This document shows, piece after piece, positions 60,273 to 64,000 of a stretch of 64,000 bases of DNA. The stretch spans positions 16,963-80,962 of the forward strand of contig PXUB01000022.1 of the NCBI GenBank assembly GCA_003009755.1. Direction: 5' to 3'. Under the pieces are notes generated by a model, which searched no databases, was not told the DNA's origin, and saw only the letters and a list, made by a program, of their open reading frames with translations. The number at the start of each line of letters is the position of its first letter. Position 1 is the stretch's first letter. A program made the translations under genes and the position numbers. Origin of the DNA: Thermoplasmatales archaeon SW_10_69_26. GTDB lineage: Archaea > Thermoplasmatota > SW-10-69-26.

Positions 60273-60764
60273 GTGTCCCGGCACGAGACGACCGTCCTCA
60301 CACACCACGTGACCGGGGACACGGTCGCCTACCTCGCTCCCGGGTTCGACGTCCAGCGCACACTCAAAGTCCAGCTTGATGGTGACGAGCCTGCCAGCCT
60401 CGTCCACCCATTCATGCGGCTCTTCGAGCAGCGGAAGGTCGTGCCCGAGGTTCGTGTGCGCGGCCGGTTCCGCAGCAGCGACGACCTCCCTCCCGATCAC
60501 GCGACCGATCTTGAGCAGCTGTTCGGCAAGAGCGTCGTCACAGAGTGGGACCAGATCAACCGGCTCACGCACTACCAGTACGTCCACAGAGGCCCCTACA
60601 ATCTCGACCACCGCGAGGACACGTATCGCCACACCGAGGAGGCTGACGTCGACATCCGGAACGGTGAGTACCCCACGGTGTTCTTGAAGGATTTCCGTCC
60701 CGACGACGAGGCGGGCCACGCGATCGAGTTCGTGCTCACGTTCTTCGTCGCGAGGCCTGTGTAG
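60273..60764 (+). CDS. Distal tail protein, paralogue 2
   Basis: 163 residues from GTG 60273. GDTVAYLAPGFDVQRTLKVQ, LPPDHATDLEQLFGKSVVTE and WDQINRLTHYQYVHRGPYNL match the preceding protein at the same relative positions. Ends with AIEFVLTFFVARPV. Probably another baseplate component. Confidence 0.6.
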   Translation: MSRHETTVLTHHVTGDTVAYLAPGFDVQRTLKVQLDGDEPASLVHPFMRLFEQRKVVPEVRVRGRFRSSDDLPPDHATDLEQLFGKSVVTEWDQINRLTHYQYVHRGPYNLDHREDTYRHTEEADVDIRNGEYPTVFLKDFRPDDEAGHAIEFVLTFFVARPV

Positions 60765-60765
60765 C

Positions 60766-62100
60766 ATGGCGGTCCCGGGCTGGCAGCTGCGCAACGTCAC
60801 CGAGGGATTCATCGAGGACGCGCTGCTCAACGTTCACGTCAAAGACACCTTCGAACGCTTCAGTCGCGAGGCCACAGTCTGGATCGCCGACCCCGACGGC
60901 AGCAAGCGCAACAGCTACCTGGACTTCACTGAGTGCATGCTCCGCGTTGGTCCCCCTCGCAGGCACGCCCACACGCTGGCATCCGATCCCGACAACGGCG
61001 AGACCCACACATTGCTCACCGACGGCGGGCACACGCTTCTCAGCAGTCCGACAGCCGAGAACCGGTTCGGCGGGTTTGTGAGGAACCCCCATGAGGAGGC
61101 CGGCGTCCTCCGGCTGGACCTGCTCAGCCACGACACCTGGCTCCGGAAGCGCGACATCTTCTACACCGCCAACCAGCAGGGCATCGAGGACACGTTGCAG
61201 GACCTCGTCACCCGGTTCACGCCGCTCGTTTGGAACCCCAATCTCGTCGACGTGCAGAACGATCGCACCATCGACCGTTCCTGGAAGGGTGAGCGCCTGG
61301 TCACGGTCATCGAAGAGCTCGCCACGAAGAGCGACGGGGAGGAGTTCGGCGCCACCGACGACCGCGAGTTCTTCTTCCGCCCGCGGGAGGCCCAGGACAG
61401 TCCCGTCAGCTTCACGCCCGACCGCTGGGATGACTACGACATCGACGGGGACGCCGGGCGCGAGGTTACCCGCGTCACGATTTACTACGGCCAGAGCGGT
61501 GAGAACGCCGTCACCGTCCAAAACCGCGAGCGCCAGCTCGAGCTGCAGGAACGCCTGGGCGCCGACAGGCCCGTAATCCAGGAGAAAACCAAGAGCTTCC
61601 CCGAAATCGAGACCGAGGAGGCCGCCGAGGAGAAAGGGCACAGCATCCTCGACCGGCGCGACGCGATCAAGGTCCTCGAGCTCGAGACGTGGGATGCTCA
61701 CGGTGTCCGCCCGGGCGACGTCGCACCCGTCGTGATTCCTGAGAAGAACGTCGACGACGAGTTCCGCGTCGCCGAGATCGTGTACCGCTGGATCGAGGAC
61801 GACACGCTCGTCACGCTCGCCCGGAACGCGGAAGGCGTCGTCGACCTGCTCGTCGAGCTCAGCGAAGACCTCACCCGCATCGACCTCCGCGCCGGCAGCG
61901 ACGAGGCGACGATCACAGAGATGCTGGAGTTCGAGGTCTACCAGGAGAACAGCGTCAAGGTCGAGGTCCTCGAACGGTCAATCCCCGACGACCAGTTCCA
62001 GTGGGGAGAGCACAAGGGCGGCTGGGGCGATCCCGCCGGTGGCCCCGGAGGCAGGTGGGGAGACAACATGGGCGCGTGGACTCAGCACACAGAGGTGTAG
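60766..62100 (+). CDS. Baseplate/tail hub protein
   Basis: 444 residues. TEGFIEDALLNVHVKDTFER, VLRLDLLSHDTWLRKRDIFY, GIEDTLQDLVTRFTPLVWNP, and YDIDGDAGREVTRVTIYYGQ recall the gp27/gpD-like hub proteins of siphovirus tails. C-terminal 50 residues are Gly/Trp/Asp-rich (WGEHKGGWGDPAGGPGG). It follows the two Dit-like genes, the right place for a hub (Tal-like) protein. Confidence 0.6.
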   Translation: MAVPGWQLRNVTEGFIEDALLNVHVKDTFERFSREATVWIADPDGSKRNSYLDFTECMLRVGPPRRHAHTLASDPDNGETHTLLTDGGHTLLSSPTAENRFGGFVRNPHEEAGVLRLDLLSHDTWLRKRDIFYTANQQGIEDTLQDLVTRFTPLVWNPNLVDVQNDRTIDRSWKGERLVTVIEELATKSDGEEFGATDDREFFFRPREAQDSPVSFTPDRWDDYDIDGDAGREVTRVTIYYGQSGENAVTVQNRERQLELQERLGADRPVIQEKTKSFPEIETEEAAEEKGHSILDRRDAIKVLELETWDAHGVRPGDVAPVVIPEKNVDDEFRVAEIVYRWIEDDTLVTLARNAEGVVDLLVELSEDLTRIDLRAGSDEATITEMLEFEVYQENSVKVEVLERSIPDDQFQWGEHKGGWGDPAGGPGGRWGDNMGAWTQHTEV

Positions 62101-62104
62101 AACT

Positions 62105-62464
62105 GTGGCCAGTTACCGAACCAACGACGGACTCGAAACCCTCTCCGAGGGCGACGCGAAAAGGACCGAGCAGCTCGCCATCGGTACCGGCGACGCTGAC
62201 GCCAGCGTGGACGATACCAGCCTCGAGAACGAAGTGCTCCGCAAGGCCGCGGAGAGCGAGGTGCAGGGAGACGGCGAGGTGCTGCACACGATGCGCGTCC
62301 TCAGCGGCGAGGCCAACGGGGCCACGCTTCGCGAGGCTGGCCTCATCGACAACCAGGACCGCCTGTCGACCACGCACCGGTACGCCGGACTCGAGAAGAC
62401 GACGGACAAAGAGATCGAGTTCCGGGTGACCAGCCAGCACGACCAGGCCGAGGAGGGCGTCTAA
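62105..62464 (+). CDS. Small tail/fibre-attachment protein
   Basis: 119 residues from GTG 62105. NDGLETLSEGDAKRTEQLAI and NGATLREAGLIDNQDRLSTT are similar in style to small phage tail proteins that connect fibres to the baseplate. Assignment by context. Confidence 0.45.
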   Translation: MASYRTNDGLETLSEGDAKRTEQLAIGTGDADASVDDTSLENEVLRKAAESEVQGDGEVLHTMRVLSGEANGATLREAGLIDNQDRLSTTHRYAGLEKTTDKEIEFRVTSQHDQAEEGV

Positions 62465-62465
62465 G

Positions 62466-63923
62466 ATGCGCACGCAAACCGACCACGACTTCTCGTGGGC
62501 GAACGAGATGAATGCCGTCGCCGATGCTGGCAAGCAACGGTTCGTCATCGAGGGCTGTCAGGCCTCGAAGGGCACGGGCGACCTCGAGGTTGACATCGCC
62601 AGCGGGCAGATCCACATCGACGGGTCCACAATCGACGTGGACGCGCAAACCGTCACTGTCTCCGGCAACCCCGACATCAAGCGCTACGACACAATCACCA
62701 TCAACGCGGACGGGACCGCGAACGTGATCGAAGGGACAGAGGAGGCAACCGCGCCTGCTCGGCCAGAGGGCGAGGTGTTCGTCGCGATCGTCGAGGTCCG
62801 GCAGGGGGCCACGCAGGTCGAGGCTGTCTACGACGGGCGGGCGTTCCTCGAGGTGTACGTCACCGAGAACCGGACACTCAAGGGTGGCGCCGGCATCCTC
62901 CCAATCGGCGACCTCAGCGAGGACCGGACCGTGGCCGCGGCTATCGGAGACGGCATCCGGGCCGACAGTGATGACGCGCTCGCCGTCAAGCCCCATACAG
63001 ACATCGCCGTCGGGAGTAGTGGCGTCGCTGTCGACCCGCCAGGAAGCGACCGTGAGATTCTATTCAACGACGCGGGCAGCCTCGGCGCAGACGCTGACCT
63101 ACGTTACGGCTATACTGGCGCCTCGCTTGACAAGGAGCTGAAGATCCAGGCTCCCGCTGGCTCGTCACCCCATCTGACGGCCAGCGGCGTCGGCGACGCC
63201 GGCGCAATCCTTGACCTCATCGTCGGCAACGACGACAACGGCAACCCCGACGGGAACGCCGTCATCAACCTCGAAGGCAAACAGGGCGAGGGGTTCACTC
63301 TGTTCGGCAATCTCAACAGGGAACCGATGGAGTACGAGTGGCTTGACGGCCTCGGCAACTTCCCGCTCCGATGGGTCCGAGACACAAGCGCGCCCCGGCT
63401 CCCAGACGTGACGAGCGAGACCGCCAGCAGCGACGTGCAGCTCAACTCGGACAACCAGTTCGTGATCCCCAGCTCGTCGAAGCGCTACAAGACCGACATC
63501 CAAGCCCCCGACGAGGCTCCGGAGGACGTGCTTGACCTTGAGCCAAAGTGGTACCGGAACGACGAGGGTGAGCTGCGGTTCGGGTTCATCGCCGAAGACG
63601 TCGCTGAGGTCCTGCCCGAGGTCGTCGGGTGGCGGCCCACGCATCGGGAGGTCAAGCGGATCAAGGACGACCACGAGTTCATCCCCGCCGAGGACTCCGA
63701 GACGGACCAACCTGAGTTCAGGACTGACCGCCGCGTCGTCCGAGAACGGGAGTTCGACGAGGAACGGCTCGGCGCCGTCGACGACGAGTACCTCGAGCAG
63801 TACGAGGAGGATGGCCAGGTCCCGGACACGGTGAACGAGAAAGAGCTTGTGCCGCGCCTGGTGGCGATTGTGAAGGAGCAGGAGGAGCGCATCCAGGCCC
63901 TGGAGGAGAGGCTGCCTTCGTGA
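62466..63923 (+). CDS. Tail fibre with C-terminal S74 intramolecular chaperone domain
   Basis: 485 residues. The shaft is rich in Asp/Gly and short repeats. The end is a peptidase S74 domain: SSSKRYKTDIQAPDEAPEDV (Ser336-338, Lys339 and Lys342 as likely Ser/Lys dyad), RFGFIAEDVAEVLPEVVG, and a coiled-coil LVPRLVAIVKEQEERIQALE. These domains help trimerise fibres and are then cut off by themselves. Here there is a long insertion between the GFIAEDV segment and the coiled coil. Last plus-strand gene in the window. Confidence 0.8.
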   Translation: MRTQTDHDFSWANEMNAVADAGKQRFVIEGCQASKGTGDLEVDIASGQIHIDGSTIDVDAQTVTVSGNPDIKRYDTITINADGTANVIEGTEEATAPARPEGEVFVAIVEVRQGATQVEAVYDGRAFLEVYVTENRTLKGGAGILPIGDLSEDRTVAAAIGDGIRADSDDALAVKPHTDIAVGSSGVAVDPPGSDREILFNDAGSLGADADLRYGYTGASLDKELKIQAPAGSSPHLTASGVGDAGAILDLIVGNDDNGNPDGNAVINLEGKQGEGFTLFGNLNREPMEYEWLDGLGNFPLRWVRDTSAPRLPDVTSETASSDVQLNSDNQFVIPSSSKRYKTDIQAPDEAPEDVLDLEPKWYRNDEGELRFGFIAEDVAEVLPEVVGWRPTHREVKRIKDDHEFIPAEDSETDQPEFRTDRRVVREREFDEERLGAVDDEYLEQYEEDGQVPDTVNEKELVPRLVAIVKEQEERIQALEERLPS

Positions 63924-63924
63924 T

Positions 63925-64000
63925 TTACTCGTCGATGTTCCGTTCCGGATCGGCGTAGAAGGCGTCGAACGAGAGGTCATATCCCCGCCAAAGGACGATC
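63925..64000 (-). CDS. C-terminal end of a minus-strand gene (truncated by the window)
   Basis: Twenty-four codons and a stop read on the minus strand (IVLWRGYDLSFDAFYADPER...). The frame is open to the window end. It faces the fibre gene, one base from its stop. Its direction is opposite to the whole virus block, so it is either a differently oriented viral gene or the first gene beyond the late operon. Too short to name. Confidence 0.5.
   Translation of the reverse strand, partial: IVLWRGYDLSFDAFYADPERNIDE

Overview
The window is archaeal chromosomal DNA of high GC (well above 60% by eye) that runs into a tailed provirus. The archaeal markers are a transcription initiation factor B gene preceded by gar1, an archaeal-type RNase J, an XPD/Rad3-like helicase, A/T-rich TATA-like boxes about 25 nt upstream of GTG/ATG starts (several genes look leaderless), and acidic proteins. 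The TFB sequence looks more like Thermoplasmatota/Euryarchaeota than Haloarchaea, but I cannot fix the lineage by reading alone.

Left part, host genes (1-34 kb). A helicase end (2-1144) is followed by a metal-chelate uptake operon: substrate-binding lipoprotein, PQQ-type propeller, FecCD permease and ABC ATPase (1.36-5.6 kb). A divergent iron locus encodes an FTR1 permease fused to a ferrochelatase-like domain plus a large secreted protein, behind a DtxR-like iron box. Next come a crotonase, a fluoride exporter (crcB), an arsR-aqpS-arsC arsenic operon, a secreted TPR protein, an HTTM membrane protein, a low-GC two-gene cassette that may be a toxin-antitoxin or defence pair (16.3-17.4 kb), RNase J, dCTP deaminase, a duplicated-domain lipoprotein, a Na+/Ca2+-exchanger-type protein with a frameshift, a DsbA-like protein, purA, gar1 and tfb.

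Junction (27.9-34.3 kb). The last 50 nt of tfb are duplicated 166 bp downstream (49/50 identical), as expected of a site-specific integration scar. Around this lies a run of seven hairpins, arranged as a two-hairpin unit whose paired stems change sequence but keep pairing. Further on are a decayed thiolase, a frameshifted monooxygenase-like gene, GNAT, CHY zinc-finger and berberine-bridge-type FAD oxidoreductase genes, then about 1.1 kb of non-coding DNA with two promoter-bearing structured repeats.

Right part, provirus (about 34.3 kb to the window end). Tightly packed, mostly overlapping plus-strand genes form an early/replication block (small zinc-binding proteins, RuvC-like resolvase, ParB-like protein, PCNA clamp) and then the packaging, head and tail modules of an HK97-type siphovirus: small and large terminase, portal-MuF fusion, protease-scaffold, major capsid protein, head-tail connectors, two lower-GC tail-spike/propeller genes, tail completion proteins, tail tube, a tail-assembly chaperone with a +1 (or -2) frameshift extension, tape measure, baseplate proteins and an S74-domain fibre. 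Ribosome-binding sites of the GAGGTGA type are common here, unlike in many host genes. A shared 15-bp motif sits at gene-block boundaries. No integrase is in the window and the right end of the virus is not reached.
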